The notes under the pieces: generated by a model
Database searches by the model: none
What the model was told of the DNA's origin: nothing
What the model saw: only the letters and a program-made list of their open reading frames with translations
Part shown: positions 53,402 to 64,000 of the stretch, in pieces
Position numbering within the stretch: position 1 is the stretch's first letter
Layout: every line of letters begins with the position of its first letter
Program-made: the position numbers and the translations under genes
Origin: Meconema thalassinum
Taxonomy: Eukaryota; Arthropoda; Insecta; Orthoptera; Tettigoniidae
Reading direction: 5' to 3'
Assembly: GCA_946902985.2 (NCBI GenBank)
Contig: OX336389.2
Coordinates: forward strand, 1,291,760,792-1,291,824,791
Length of the DNA stretch: 64,000 nucleotides

Positions 53402-56400
53402 TGTCCCCGTTTACCTGGATAGTAGGCTGTCAGATATCCGCCCCCTCAATCGGATTGCCAATTATCAATCGCACCGGCACAGTTACATCAATGAAAATGG
53501 CACTGACAGATACTATCGAGATAAGAGCACAGAAGTTCACAGGAAATCATTGTGGAACACACCAAAATAGACGGGGGTTCATACTTACCGTTACTTACCT
53601 CTTAATTATCTCGGGGTTTGAGTTGACAACAGGATCGCTAAAGTCTGTTCACACAATACCCTCCACCATGACATTTAAAAATGAGCCAAGACGAAGACGA
53701 GAACTTTGAACTGTACAAAAGCTTTATTTCAAATAAAGGGTATGATTTTACTAACACAACAAAAACAACGTGGCTATCAGAAGCCCAAGTCAATCTGACT
53801 ACGTCCTCCAGTAGGACTTGCAAAAATTATCATACAATATGTTAGCTCCCTTGAGCTCAAAATAACGTAATATTCATAACACTATTGGATTGGAAAAGGA
53901 CGTCAGGGTGTGACATATGTAGAGCATTTGGTTTCCTTTTAATAAACATGAGAATGGTATTTATAGTCGCAAGGCCAGAGTGTGTACGACCTCACTCTCT
54001 GATAACCAGATGTTGGCCCAGCTGCGAGCTACCCTCGAACCTGTTGCATACTGGTCAAATGCACTCCCTTCTCACGTGCTAAGTTACGTAAGAGTACAGC
54101 TTGCTCTCTCAAGCTTTTATCTGTCTACAAGACAACTCACATTATATTTACGCAAATCTTTCAAGTACTTTGCTCACATCCTATTGGATCATTATGTTAA
54201 TTCCTTAAACTTGTTAAGTTCAATCCAAATGTTTAATTAGCTCTTAAATGTTTATAACAAAATCACATAAATTATTTATAACAATTAGAAATTGTTTATA
54301 ATATTTGTCAAAGACAATAAAAATATTATAAGCACGCCTTTAACATCACTCTCGTTCCACATTATTTTCAAAAATATTTACAGCAATTATTTACAATATT
54401 AACATTTAAATTGTTTAAATTATTAATTTAAGAAATACATTAACCACATGTTCATCCGGTTGATAATTTTCATAATCGTGTTTAATATAATCGACCAATG
54501 AAGGTTAGTTATACATGTTAATGTCACAATCTGGTTTAATAAAGGTTTTAATAATGATTTGTGACGGCAACCTTCATTCAAAATCTTATCTCAAATTCTT
54601 TCAAAACTCGTGTTAATTATAACAGTAAATCACTTGATTAATTTTCAACGAACTATGACAATCTTATTCCAGCGGAAAATCCTTCGCTAACAAGATAATG
54701 CACAAACTGCATTAAAAATATGCCCAAAATTCATCATATATTAATCTATACGGCATTAAACTTCCACATAACTTACAAAACTTCCACAAATAATTCTTTA
54801 ACATTACTTCCTGTGGGAACTTCCTTCATATTCAAGGGCATTATATCTCAGCGACTTTCAACACGCGCTGCACTAGCGATTATACATTCATAGTTCCACT
54901 TAAAAATTTTTATAATCATTAATTGTTTCAAAACTGTTTTTATTTAACCTTCGTGGATTTCATTCATGAACCGAAATGAAGTCAAAACTTGCCAATCACA
55001 AACAAATTTAATAGTGAATACGCTTATATACGCCTGTCTGGTCTATCAAATTTAAGATTAACATCCTAAAAGAATTGTAGTATAAAAATACTATCATCAA
55101 ATAAAGTGCGACTAAAATGCAAAGTAGTCGAATAGAATCCAATTAGACTGGGGAATGCAAACATCGTTATATAAATCTCTAATTGAGAAAAACTCCTAAC
55201 AAAAGTACTTGACTTTAATGCATTCAATAATTCCTTATTAAAGTTACTCTTTCACAAAAGTGTCTATAATGCAATGTTCATTCATAACTGACGATAAATG
55301 TCTGTGTTGCAATCAATTCAACTAACGACTAGTATTTCCAAGATCGTCGACAACGTAAGAGATTTTAACGCTCTAAAATCATTTAAATGTTCTTCCTTCT
55401 TGATGATGACAGAAAATTGGTCAAAGTAATTAAACTGGGGTAGAATTACTTTAATAAAATGACACGCTGTCTGAATTTAAATCTGCCATTAAAAATCATA
55501 AACTTACAGTCAAATCGTGACTACAAAAATATTAATTACTGAAAAATCTAAATATCAGTCTCAACTGATTCAAAATCATTAACTATGCCCATGACATAAC
55601 AATGTCTTAATAAATCGTTGAAAAATGCAAAACTCATCAAGGTGTACTGAGAATAAGAATCTCAACAAGAAAATAGGGCAAAAAACATGAGGATAAAAAT
55701 ATGGGAAAAATGGTTGCTCAAACATCATTAGTAAACTCAAATACAATAAACGTTCACGACTACCTTATCTGCCGATTGACGTTCCAGAGGAAAATTCCCC
55801 AAAGAAGACTGCTGATGGATCCATTTCACCACGTTAAAGCTGAGCTCCATCCTCGAAATAGGAAATAGCACCCTCGGAGAATCGAACTGCTTCCTTCTCC
55901 GGAAATCGCTCTGCTCCTCGAAGACGAATAGACATCCTTCCGGCAATAATCTTCTTTGTGAGTCGGGACATCCCTGACCTCTCTTGAAAAATTCCCTGAA
56001 GTTCCAGTAGACAATCGCCATGAAGTTTTGTAGAAATTTCCGAAGAAATTATTCATATTCAGAGTATGAAATTGTTTCTATGGCTGTTCGATGGTATTCA
56101 GCCTTTAATTACGAAACATGGGTGTAGATGGTATTCACCGCATGTTCGCTTGTGTGGAATAGCAATTAGCGAAGTTCCATGTCGCTATCTTACTCCGTTG
56201 AAGTATGTCCCAATTGCAATAAGCCCTTTAGCCCTCCATCTGCTCTTCGGTTGTAGTGTTAGAAGAACAAACTGCCGTATTCAATTGCTCCATTATACTG
56301 TATCGTTGTGTAACCAAGCAATCTGAAGTCTTTCTATTCCACTCGCAGCGTCAGCCGTTGCGTTGATTCTGGCTATACAAAAGTGCTTCTCTTGTGGCGA

Positions 56401-57281
56401 GATAATCACTTTTGTCAGTCGTATAAAACTGCTAATATCTTTTAAACTAATCGGTCGAAATTGTTCAGCTTTTCTCTATAACTGCATGTAGCACTGCACA
56501 ATACAATTAGCTTATCGGAGACCGCTAACTGTTCGAAGCTAAACTTGTAGAAGCTTTCTAAGGTCCGTTTCAACTTCACCTAGTTTGACTTGGATCTCGT
56601 TAATATAGTGGCCTCGCCACGCGTTATAAAGACGATTCTTTTCACTGCTGTTCACTTCGACGTCTCACTATAATGAATGTATAAGAAAAGAACTTTCACA
56701 AATATACTTCGATGCTCTGAGAATGAGATCTCAGAATGATCAGAGAACGAAAGAGGCTCCTCTCTTCTGCGCAAGCCCTTTTATTAACTTCACGAGGGGC
56801 GTTTCCATCCCTTCCAAAGCGTGGTACTGCGTCATCGCTAAAAGTTCCAACTTCGTTAATACATGACGGATTTTCAAAATTCAAAAACTGAAAATAAATT
56901 TCACCAAAATTCCAAATCAATGCCTTTACTGCAAATGGATTTCCACAATTCTGCATTCCAAAAGTAATAAAAATACCATAGTTTCAGCAATCTCCGTCTT
57001 CCTTTAAACTATCGTTGATTGGTTCATGCCTCTCCTCCAATAGTATAGTTTCTTCCTCAGCAGAATTCCTCATTTCCTGCGACTGCGTCGTAAATCTTGG
57101 AACATTCTCGACTAAATGCTGACGTCACTGAGAATCTCAGCTCAAGTAGCCTGCTGGCATAACATTTACGTCATCCGTGCTTACGTCATGACTACCCACG
57201 TCATAACTATGACAACCATAACTCTCCTTATAATTTCAAATATAGCCACCGTGGTCTCTATATAATTCAATTACGGGGGCA
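53402..57281 (-). repeat. 3' LTR (3,880 bp)
   Basis: Read on the minus strand it starts TGCCCCCGTAATTGAATTAT and ends AAACGGGGACA, so the ends form TG...CA with near-perfect 9-bp terminal inverted repeats (TGCCCCCGT / TGTCCCCGT). The right boundary at 57281 is inferred from these repeats plus the adjacent polypurine tract, because the second LTR copy is cut by the window. Homology is directly verified for 53402-56804. Short open frames (for example minus 55737-56021, 94 codons) occur in both copies only because the copies are identical. AATAAA-type signals occur on the minus strand (for example opposite 53723-53728). Confidence 0.88.
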
Positions 57282-57294
57282 TTCTCCTCTCACC
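57282..57294 (-). other. Polypurine tract
   Basis: The minus strand reads GGTGAGAGGAGAA immediately before the TGCCCCCG start of the 3' LTR. A purine run at exactly this place primes plus-strand DNA synthesis in LTR elements. It supports the boundary at 57281. Confidence 0.75.
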
Positions 57295-57469
57295 ACGTTT
57301 TAAAAACAGTTGCAAATTGTTTTTAAACTCAATGTTACAAGTATCTCAACTCTCTTGAACACGAAATTGAATTATTACTGGCTTACTCTAGTATGATATT
57401 TCCTCTATATTCCTTAATCATAAATTTCTTCTACTCTGGGTTGTGTGTGGTTAATGTATTCTTTCCTCT

Positions 57470-60049
57470 CTACTTTCTCTTCTGACCAGTATTTCTATTT
57501 TCTAAGTTCTGCTGGCTCGTAGAAGGTCCAGGATCGATTACAACATCCTGCCTTTTCCTTTGATTGTCAGCTTCTTTATCCCTTAATTCTTTTAAGTATT
57601 GCTGGCTTTCCTTCTCTCTTTGCTGATACTGATCAGGTGTCATAACCTGACCTTGAGTATTCTGGTTTCTATGTTGGTTTTGGTTATTCCTATTATAGTT
57701 ACGGTTATACCCATTATTGTTGTAATATCTGCCTCTTCCATTGTAGTTTCCTCGGTTGTAGTTCCAACCTCTTCTCTGTTGATACGGTCGGTAACCTTGT
57801 GATCTGTAATTTCTAAACTGATTATTCCTGTGAGGACCTACATTGTCATTTTTCTCCTCCTCTGGCTTGTCAGTTTGTTGGACTTGGTCCATGTATACCG
57901 TATTGATTTCTTTAAACTCCTGCCTTTGACCTTTCTGGACTACGTTAGGCATTGGGCTTGTGTAGTCTAACCTTCTTAGTAATTCATCCATGCTGGATAA
58001 ATCCCTGATGTTGGACGAAATTATAAGTCTCCTCACCTCAACTGGCAGCATACGAGAAATCGCATCTATTAGTTGCTCCGTGGACAATGGGGGTTGCAAA
58101 AATCTCAAGCGGGACAACTGACTCGTAAAGAAATCAGCGTACCTCGTTGGAAGAGTACCTGAGTATTTTCTTGAATACACCTCCGCTCTTAACGAATTCT
58201 GCGCTTCTATGGACCAAAATCGTTTGATTAATGCCTCTGCAAACTCGTCAAAGTTACTGAATGTGTATCTAAATGCGCGAAACCATTCAAGGGGTCCTCC
58301 AATCAGATATCTCTCTACTATCTTCATCTCTCTCTCTCTGGGAATGTGAGCTTCGATGAAATAATCTTTGAGATTCCTTACATACTCTATAGGTGTCAAA
58401 CTATCAGTGTTACTGAATTTTTGTGGTTTGTCTTCGAAATTCCTAATGACCGTCACGTTCCTCGGATATGAATCCGGATAGTTTTTCCCACTATCTCGAT
58501 AATTCCACTCAGGTTCCATGTTCCTCTCGTCATCCTCCTCTCTGAATCTGGATACACGTTCTTCAGGAGTCACGTCTCTTTCTTCTGGCTCTAGGTTATG
58601 TCTTCTAGCATAATTCCTATTCAATTCGCAAGCTAAGCCTTCTGTATCCTTGTCGGTGATTTCTGTTAAGACTTTCTTGATAATCTCTTCTTTATAGTCC
58701 TGCATTAAACTAGCCTCTCCTAACTTCAAATTTTTCAGTTTACTCGTCGTTTCATTTACGTCAGAGACAACTTTATGCATCTGTTCCTCTAATGTGGATT
58801 TTAAAGTTTGCATATCCTGATCTAGTTGTGTTCTATCGTCAACTTGTTTTTCGGATAGCGAGTTTATCCTGACGCTTAAATCTTTCCTAATCTGTACTAC
58901 TTCATTGTTAATTTCTATCTGCGTACTGGCAAGTTTTCTTTCAATCCTTTCCTGAATTTGGGTTACATGTTCCCCACTTGACTTATTCCACTCGTCTTTC
59001 CATACCGCTACGTTTGCTGTTAACATTTCTGCTATGTCTACTTCGATATCCTCTTTTAATACTCTATTGTGGTCTAATACCTGGGTTCTCATGACCTCTA
59101 CATCATACTTCAACTCTGCTAAAGACGTTGTTGTTCTAACTGATTCATCAACTAGTCTAGTCGCTAATGCAGTTATATTACGCGTACAAAGAGTTTTTGA
59201 GTTTTCGATTTCTTCCCTGACTTTATTTACATCAGTTTGGACTTTAGTCATATCTACGAAAACTGTGTTGACCTCTACCTGAATCTTAGTTATGTCACTT
59301 TGCACCTCAGTTATATCCGCACGAATGTTATTAATGTCTACCTGAACATTGGATACATCAGTTCTAGCTTTTTGAATTTCTTTTTGGACTTCCTCGACCT
59401 TGTCTTGGACAGTCGCAACATCGTTTTTGACAACAACTACTTCGGCTCTAGCACAAGAAATATCCCCTCGGACATTAGCTACATCTAGATTTAACATTGT
59501 AAGGTTTTTCTGTACCTTAGACACATCAAATTTAACATCATCAACACTTTTATGCACAATAGACACATCTTTATGGACATTAGACACGTCTGTGCGCATG
59601 TCCGTTACAGTATTCTCAATTCCTAGGGTATTAATCTGTAAACGCGACATATTATCCTCCAAATTGGCAGCACTAGTATGAAGAACCTTCAAACTTTCAC
59701 CCATGCTAGCTGTCAAATTAGCAGACAAAGTACTAGCATTCTCCTCCATTCGACTAGTATTCCTAGCTTCCATCTCCTTCATACTACTATTCAAATTAGC
59801 AGACATATTACTAGCATTCTCCTCCATCCTTGCATTCAAATTAGCAGACAAATTACTAACATTCTCCTCCATTCTTGCATTCAAATTACTAGCATTCTCC
59901 TCCATCATCTGCTTCATGTTAGCAGACATCTCCTCTAACATTTTCTTCAAACTTTCATCTGCCATTACAATATTATTCAAAAATGGACTGCTGTAGGGAC
60001 ATACATCAAAAGAGCAAAATAACAACATTTGAGCAACACTTTTCACCAT
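57470..60049 (-). CDS. gag: Gag-like protein of the LTR element (859 codons)
   Basis: Single open frame of the element. The start may be the outer ATG at 60049, but the inner ATG at 59965 (MADESLKKMLEEM) is preferred because the 28 codons before it look like leader. By analogy it would form particles that package the RNA. Seen in order (outer numbering): ~40-115, repeats of MEENxSNLSANLNAR type, encoded by 45/33-bp DNA repeats; ~115-300, a long heptad-patterned coiled coil (units like VSNVQVDINNIRADITEVQ); ~300-480, further helical stretches; ~480-535, acidic and charged linker (EPEERDVTPEERVSRF); ~536-695, capsid-like fold region with GPLEWFRAFRYTFSNFDEF and LSRLRFLQPPLSTEQLID; ~740-795, Arg/Asn/Tyr/Gly-rich tail. 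No CCHC zinc knuckle and no protease motif. The long coiled coil is unusual for a Ty3-type gag. Confidence 0.88.
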   Translation of the reverse strand: MVKSVAQMLLFCSFDVCPYSSPFLNNIVMADESLKKMLEEMSANMKQMMEENASNLNARMEENVSNLSANLNARMEENASNMSANLNSSMKEMEARNTSRMEENASTLSANLTASMGESLKVLHTSAANLEDNMSRLQINTLGIENTVTDMRTDVSNVHKDVSIVHKSVDDVKFDVSKVQKNLTMLNLDVANVRGDISCARAEVVVVKNDVATVQDKVEEVQKEIQKARTDVSNVQVDINNIRADITEVQSDITKIQVEVNTVFVDMTKVQTDVNKVREEIENSKTLCTRNITALATRLVDESVRTTTSLAELKYDVEVMRTQVLDHNRVLKEDIEVDIAEMLTANVAVWKDEWNKSSGEHVTQIQERIERKLASTQIEINNEVVQIRKDLSVRINSLSEKQVDDRTQLDQDMQTLKSTLEEQMHKVVSDVNETTSKLKNLKLGEASLMQDYKEEIIKKVLTEITDKDTEGLACELNRNYARRHNLEPEERDVTPEERVSRFREEDDERNMEPEWNYRDSGKNYPDSYPRNVTVIRNFEDKPQKFSNTDSLTPIEYVRNLKDYFIEAHIPREREMKIVERYLIGGPLEWFRAFRYTFSNFDEFAEALIKRFWSIEAQNSLRAEVYSRKYSGTLPTRYADFFTSQLSRLRFLQPPLSTEQLIDAISRMLPVEVRRLIISSNIRDLSSMDELLRRLDYTSPMPNVVQKGQRQEFKEINTVYMDQVQQTDKPEEEKNDNVGPHRNNQFRNYRSQGYRPYQQRRGWNYNRGNYNGRGRYYNNNGYNRNYNRNNQNQHRNQNTQGQVMTPDQYQQREKESQQYLKELRDKEADNQRKRQDVVIDPGPSTSQQNLENRNTGQKRK
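59690..59935 (-). repeat. 45/33-bp in-frame repeats in the gag 5' part
   Basis: ATTCTCCTCCAT plus GCATTCAAATTAGCAGACA units recur with 45-bp and 33-bp spacing (for example at 59815, 59860 and 59893), in frame. They encode the EENASNLSANLNARM-type peptide repeats. Likely a source of rapid length variation. Confidence 0.85.
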
Positions 60050-60459
60050 ATATAATTTTGATCAATTTTCTGTCTTAAATCTAACTTATAACTACCTTAT
60101 AATTAATCTTCGAAGATACTTCATGTTGAAACAAACTCAAGCACATGTTCAAATTTCTCTGGCTCATTTTAAAATATCCTAACACAAATAATTTACATTT
60201 ACAATCAAATAATTGAATTTTATCTTTAATATGACTAAAATGTCATAAGCCGGTCAAATAAAATAAGATTCCAGATCATAGGCGATTTTTCTAAGTTTCC
60301 AGCCTATTTAACCTTTCTCAAGTTGTATAAGATCTGATCTTTTCTGAGTGTAATTTTCCTAATACAATACAACATTTAATTCCTATATAATCACACTCTT
60401 AAATTCTACAATTGGCCTAGACATCTAACAAAGAATCAACCTCTTTATTTGAGTCTAAT

Positions 60460-60597
60460 CGAACCCTACGTTTTAGGTTTGCCACTCTTTCTGGCGTTCA
60501 ACCTGGTAATCCAGTTTTGTTGAATCGAGCCCCAACGTTTTAGGTGCGCCAATCTTTCTATTGACTCAGCCCCACGTTTTTGGGTCGCCAATCTTTC
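60460..60597 (-). repeat. Threefold repeated PBS-like motif next to the 5' LTR
   Basis: Three imperfect copies lie at 60460-60492, 60526-60559 and 60568-60597. On the minus strand they read AGAAAGATTGGCGACCCAAA (nearest the LTR), AGAAAGATTGGCGCACCTAA and AGAAAGAGTGGCAAACCTAA, each followed by an AACGT then GGGG/AGGG block. Only the copy nearest the LTR is at the right place to be the primer-binding site. Confidence 0.85.
60580..60590 (-). other. Putative primer-binding site
   Basis: The minus strand reads TGGCGACCCAA, seven bases downstream of the 5' LTR end. TGG is the complement of a tRNA CCA end. TGGCGACC is how I remember the tRNA-Arg primer site of some Drosophila Ty3/mdg1-type elements. 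The match beyond eight bases was not checked against any tRNA. Confidence 0.6.
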
Positions 60598-63500
60598 TGT
60601 CCCCGTTTACCTGGATAGTAGGCTGTCAGATATCCGCCCCCTCAATCGGATTGCCAATTATCAATCGCACCGGCACAGTTACATCAATGAAAATGGCACT
60701 GACAGATACTATCGAGATAAGAGCACAGAAGTTCACAGGAAATCATTGTGGAACACACCAAAATAGACGGGGGTTCATACTTACCGTTACTTACCTCTTA
60801 ATTATCTCGGGGTTTGAGTTGACAACAGGATCACTAAAGTCTGTTCACACAATAACCTCCACCATGACATTTAAAAATGAGCCAAGACGAAGACGAGAAC
60901 TTTGAACTGTACAAAAGCTTTATTTCAAATAAAGGGTATGATTTTACTAACACAACAAAAACAACGCGGCTATCAGAAGCCCAAGTCAATCTGACTACGT
61001 CCTCCAGTAGGACTTGCAAAAATTATCATACAATATGTTAGCTCCCTTGAGCTCAAAATAACGTAATATTCATAACACTATTGGATTGGAAAAGGACGTC
61101 AGGGTGTGACATATATAGAGCATTTGGTTTCCTTTTAATAAACATGAGAGTGGTATTTATAGTCGCAAGGCCAGAGTGTGTACGACCTCACTCTCTGATA
61201 ACCAGATGTTGGCCCAGCTGCGAGCTACCCTCGAACCTGTTGCATACTGGTCAAATGCACTCCCTTCTCACGTGCTAAGTTACGTAAGAGTACAGCTTGC
61301 TCTCTCAAGCTTTTATCTGTCTACAAGACAACTCACATTATATTTACGCAAATCTTTCAAGTACTTTGCTCACATCCTATTGGATCATTATGTTAATTCC
61401 TTAAACTTGTTAAGTTCAATCCAAATGTTTAATTAGCTCTTAAATGTTTATAACAAAATCACATAAATTATTTATAACAATTAGAAATTGTTTATAATAT
61501 TTGTCAAAGACAATAAAAATATTATAAGCACGCCTTTAACATCACTCTCGTTCCACATTATTTTCAAAAATATTTACAGCAATTATTTACAATATTAACA
61601 TTTAAATTGTTTAAATTATTAATTTAAGAAATACATTAACCACATGTTCATCCGGTTGATAATTTTCATAATCGTGTTTAATATAATCGACCAATGAAGG
61701 TTAGTTATACATGTTAATGTCACAATCTGGTTTAATAAAGGTTTTAATAATGATTTGTGACGGCAACCTTCATTCAAAATCTTATCTCAAATTCTTTCAA
61801 AACTCGTGTTAATTATAACAGTAAATCACTTGATTAATTTTCAACGAACTATGACAATCTTATTCCAGCGGAAAATCCTTCGCTAACAAGATAATGCACA
61901 AACTGCATTAAAAATATGCCCAAAATTCATCATATATTAATCTATACGGCATTAAACTTCCACATAACTTACAAAACTTCCACAAATAATTCTTTAACAT
62001 TACTTCCTGTGGGAACTTCCTTCATATTCAAGGGCATTATATCTCAGCGACTTTCAACACGCGCTGCACTAGCGATTATACATTCATAGTTCCACTTAAA
62101 AATTTTTATAATCATTAATTGTTTCAAAACTGTTTTTATTTAACCTTCGTGGATTTCATTCATGAACCGAAATGAAGTCAAAACTTGCCAATCACAAACA
62201 AATTTAATAGTGAATACGCTTATATACGCCTGTCTGGTCTATCAAATTTAAGATTAACATCCTAAAAGAATTGTAGTATAAAAATACTATCATCAAATAA
62301 AGTGCGACTAAAATGCAAAGTAGTCGAATAGAATCCAATTAGACTGGGGAATGCAAACATCGTTATATAAATCTCTAATTGAGAAAAACTCCTAACAAAA
62401 GTACTTGACTTTAATGCATTCAATAATTCCTTATTAAAGTTACTCTTTCACAAAAGTGTCTATAATGCAATGTTCATTCATAACTGACGATAAATGTCTG
62501 TGTTGCAATCAATTCAACTAACGACTAGTATTTCCAAGATCGTCGACAACGTAAGAGATTTTAACGCTCTAAAATCATTTAAATGTTCTTCCTTCTTGAT
62601 GATGACAGAAAATTGGTCAAAGTAATTAAACTGGGGTAGAATTACTTTAATAAAATGACACGCTGTCTGAATTTAAATCTGCCATTAAAAATCATAAACT
62701 TACAGTCAAATCGTGACTACAAAAATATTAATTACTGAAAAATCTAAATATCAGTCTCAACTGATTCAAAATCATTAACTATGCCCATGACATAACAATG
62801 TCTTAATAAATCGTTGAAAAATGCAAAACTCATCAAGGTGTACTGAGAATAAGAATCTCAACAAGAAAATAGGGCAAAAAACATGAGGATAAAAATATGG
62901 GAAAAATGGTTGCTCAAACATCATTAGTAAACTCAAATACAATAAACGTTCACGACTACCTTATCTGCCGATTGACGTTCCAGAGGAAAATTCCCCAAAG
63001 AAGACTGCTGATGGATCCATTTCACCACGTTAAAGCTGAGCTCCATCCTCGAAATAGGAAATAGCACCCTCGGAGAATCGAACTGCTTCCTTCTCCGGAA
63101 ATCGCTCTGCTCCTCGAAGACGAATAGACATCCTTCCGGCAATAATCTTCTTTGTGAGTCGGGACATCCCTGACCTCTCTTGAAAAATTCCCTGAAGTTC
63201 CAGTAGACAATCGCCATGAAGTTTTGTAGAAATTTCCGAAGAAATTATTCATATTCAGAGTATGAAATTGTTTCTATGGCTGTTCGATGGTATTCAGCCT
63301 TTAATTACGAAACATGGGTGTAGATGGTATTCACCGCATGTTCGCTTGTGTGGAATAGCAATTAGCGAAGTTCCATGTCGCTATCTTACTCCGTTGAAGT
63401 ATGTCCCAATTGCAATAAGCCCTTTAGCCCTCCATCTGCTCTTCGGTTGTAGTGTTAGAAGAACAAACTGCCGTATTCAATTGCTCCATTATACTGTATC

Positions 63501-64000
63501 GTTGTGTAACCAAGCAATCTGAAGTCTTTCTATTCCACTCGCAGCGTCAGCCGTTGCGTTGATTCTGGCTATACAAAAGTGCTTCTCTTGTGGCGAGATA
63601 ATCACTTTTGTCAGTCGTATAAAACTGCTAATATCTTTTAAACTAATCGGTCGAAATTGTTCAGCTTTTCTCTATAACTGCATGTAGCACTGCACAATAC
63701 AATTAGCTTATCGGAGACCGCTAACTGTTCGAAGCTAAACTTGTAGAAGCTTTCTAAGGTCCGTTTCAACTTCACCTAGTTTGACTTGGATCTCGTTAAT
63801 ATAGTGGCCTCGCCACGCGTTATAAAGACGATTCTTTTCACTGCTGTTCACTTCGACGTCTCACTATAATGAATGTATAAGAAAAGAACTTTCACAAATA
63901 TACTTCGATGCTCTGAGAATGAGATCTCAGAATGATCAGAGAACGAAAGAGGCTCCTCTCTTCTGCGCAAGCCCTTTTATTAACTTCACGAGGGGCGTTT
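60598..64000 (-). repeat. 5' LTR, partial (cut by the window end)
   Basis: 3,403 bp matching 53402-56804 at a fixed offset of 7,196 with no indels seen. Differences: 53637 G / 60833 A, 53659 C / 60855 A, 53771 T / 60967 C, 53919 G / 61115 A, 53954 A / 61150 G. All five lie in the first ~550 bp. About 477 bp should remain beyond 64000 and should contain the TGCCCCCG start. Confidence 0.93.

Larger units (their letters stand above)
53402..64000 (-). mobile_element. Gag-only LTR retrotransposon with giant LTRs (right end beyond the window)
   Basis: Minus-strand order: 5' LTR (from beyond 64000 to 60598), primer-binding region, gag-like frame, short tail, polypurine tract, 3' LTR (57281-53402). 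The inferred LTR is 3,880 bp and the internal region 57282-60597 is 3,316 bp, so the full element would be about 11.1 kb and end near 64477. Visible LTR copies differ at five of about 3,403 positions, so insertion is very recent. Only 188 bp separate the gag stop codon from the 3' LTR, leaving no room for pol. This resembles the plant LARD/TR-GAG type of non-autonomous element. A Ty3-like parent is a guess from the capsid-like region and a TGGCGACC primer site. Confidence 0.9.

Noticed and set aside
55737..56021. 94-codon minus-strand frame inside the LTR, identical in the second copy (62933-63217).
   Set aside because: Identity follows from the LTRs being near identical. No motif or third copy supports coding.
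57599..59996. Several plus-strand frames of 67-97 codons.
   Set aside because: Antisense shadows of the gag frame, which is far longer and has domain-like structure.

Overview
The window looks like gene-poor, repeat-packed chromosomal DNA from an animal with a large genome. An insect is most likely, perhaps a polyneopteran, but the order is a guess from the abundance and style of the tRNA-derived SINEs. I found no complete host protein-coding gene, no rRNA and no intact tRNA gene. Nearly every stretch that can be recognised is a transposable element or a piece of one, often nested, and several insertions still show exact target-site duplications (TSDs). Layout: 1-1172 and 17261-18600 are inverted copies of one old repeat made of degenerate ~265-bp subunits. 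Between them lie a Mutator-like transposase relic (1340-1690), many SINEs, two Tc1-like transposase relics (8408-8818, 11780-12200), a hAT-type MITE with an 8-bp TSD (9424-10073), a tail-to-tail pair of one SINE family (10138-10813) and a non-LTR reverse-transcriptase relic bracketed by inverted repeats (14631-15704). From 18.6 to 37 kb there are more SINEs, a minisatellite-bearing hAT-like element (21195-21929), a deleted PIF/Harbinger element that keeps part of its transposase (24014-24721), another hAT-type element (34516-35762) and a second Mutator-like fragment (35918-36157). A 4.65-kb element at 37317-41970 has hAT-like CAGG ends and a perfect 8-bp TSD that splits a SINE. It carries long inverted arms built of ~42-bp tandem repeats, a foldback architecture. 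From 42 to 53 kb come more SINEs, another hAT MITE (45709-46154), a dispersed repeat ending in CGGGTCCGCTAGT, a 275-bp tandem repeat (49240-50045) and one weak candidate for a host first exon with a splice donor at 44485/44486. The right end (53402 to beyond 64000, minus strand) holds the most striking object: a very young LTR retrotransposon with giant LTRs of about 3.88 kb. The two copies differ at only five of about 3,403 comparable bases. The internal region is just 3.3 kb and holds a single 859-codon gag-like frame, with no protease, reverse transcriptase or integrase. LTR termini, a polypurine tract and a tRNA-primer-like site (inside a threefold repeated motif) can all be read. This suggests a recently mobile, non-autonomous gag-only element that depends on another element for pol. 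The SINEs fall into several families with different tRNA-like heads. I use the private labels A, A2, C, D, E, F, G, H and I; they are not database names. Families A and G share a central domain (GTGGTTTCCCA...GGCAAATGCYGGGATGG), and A2 shares part of it. Family A looks dimeric, with a second tRNA-like segment downstream of its head.
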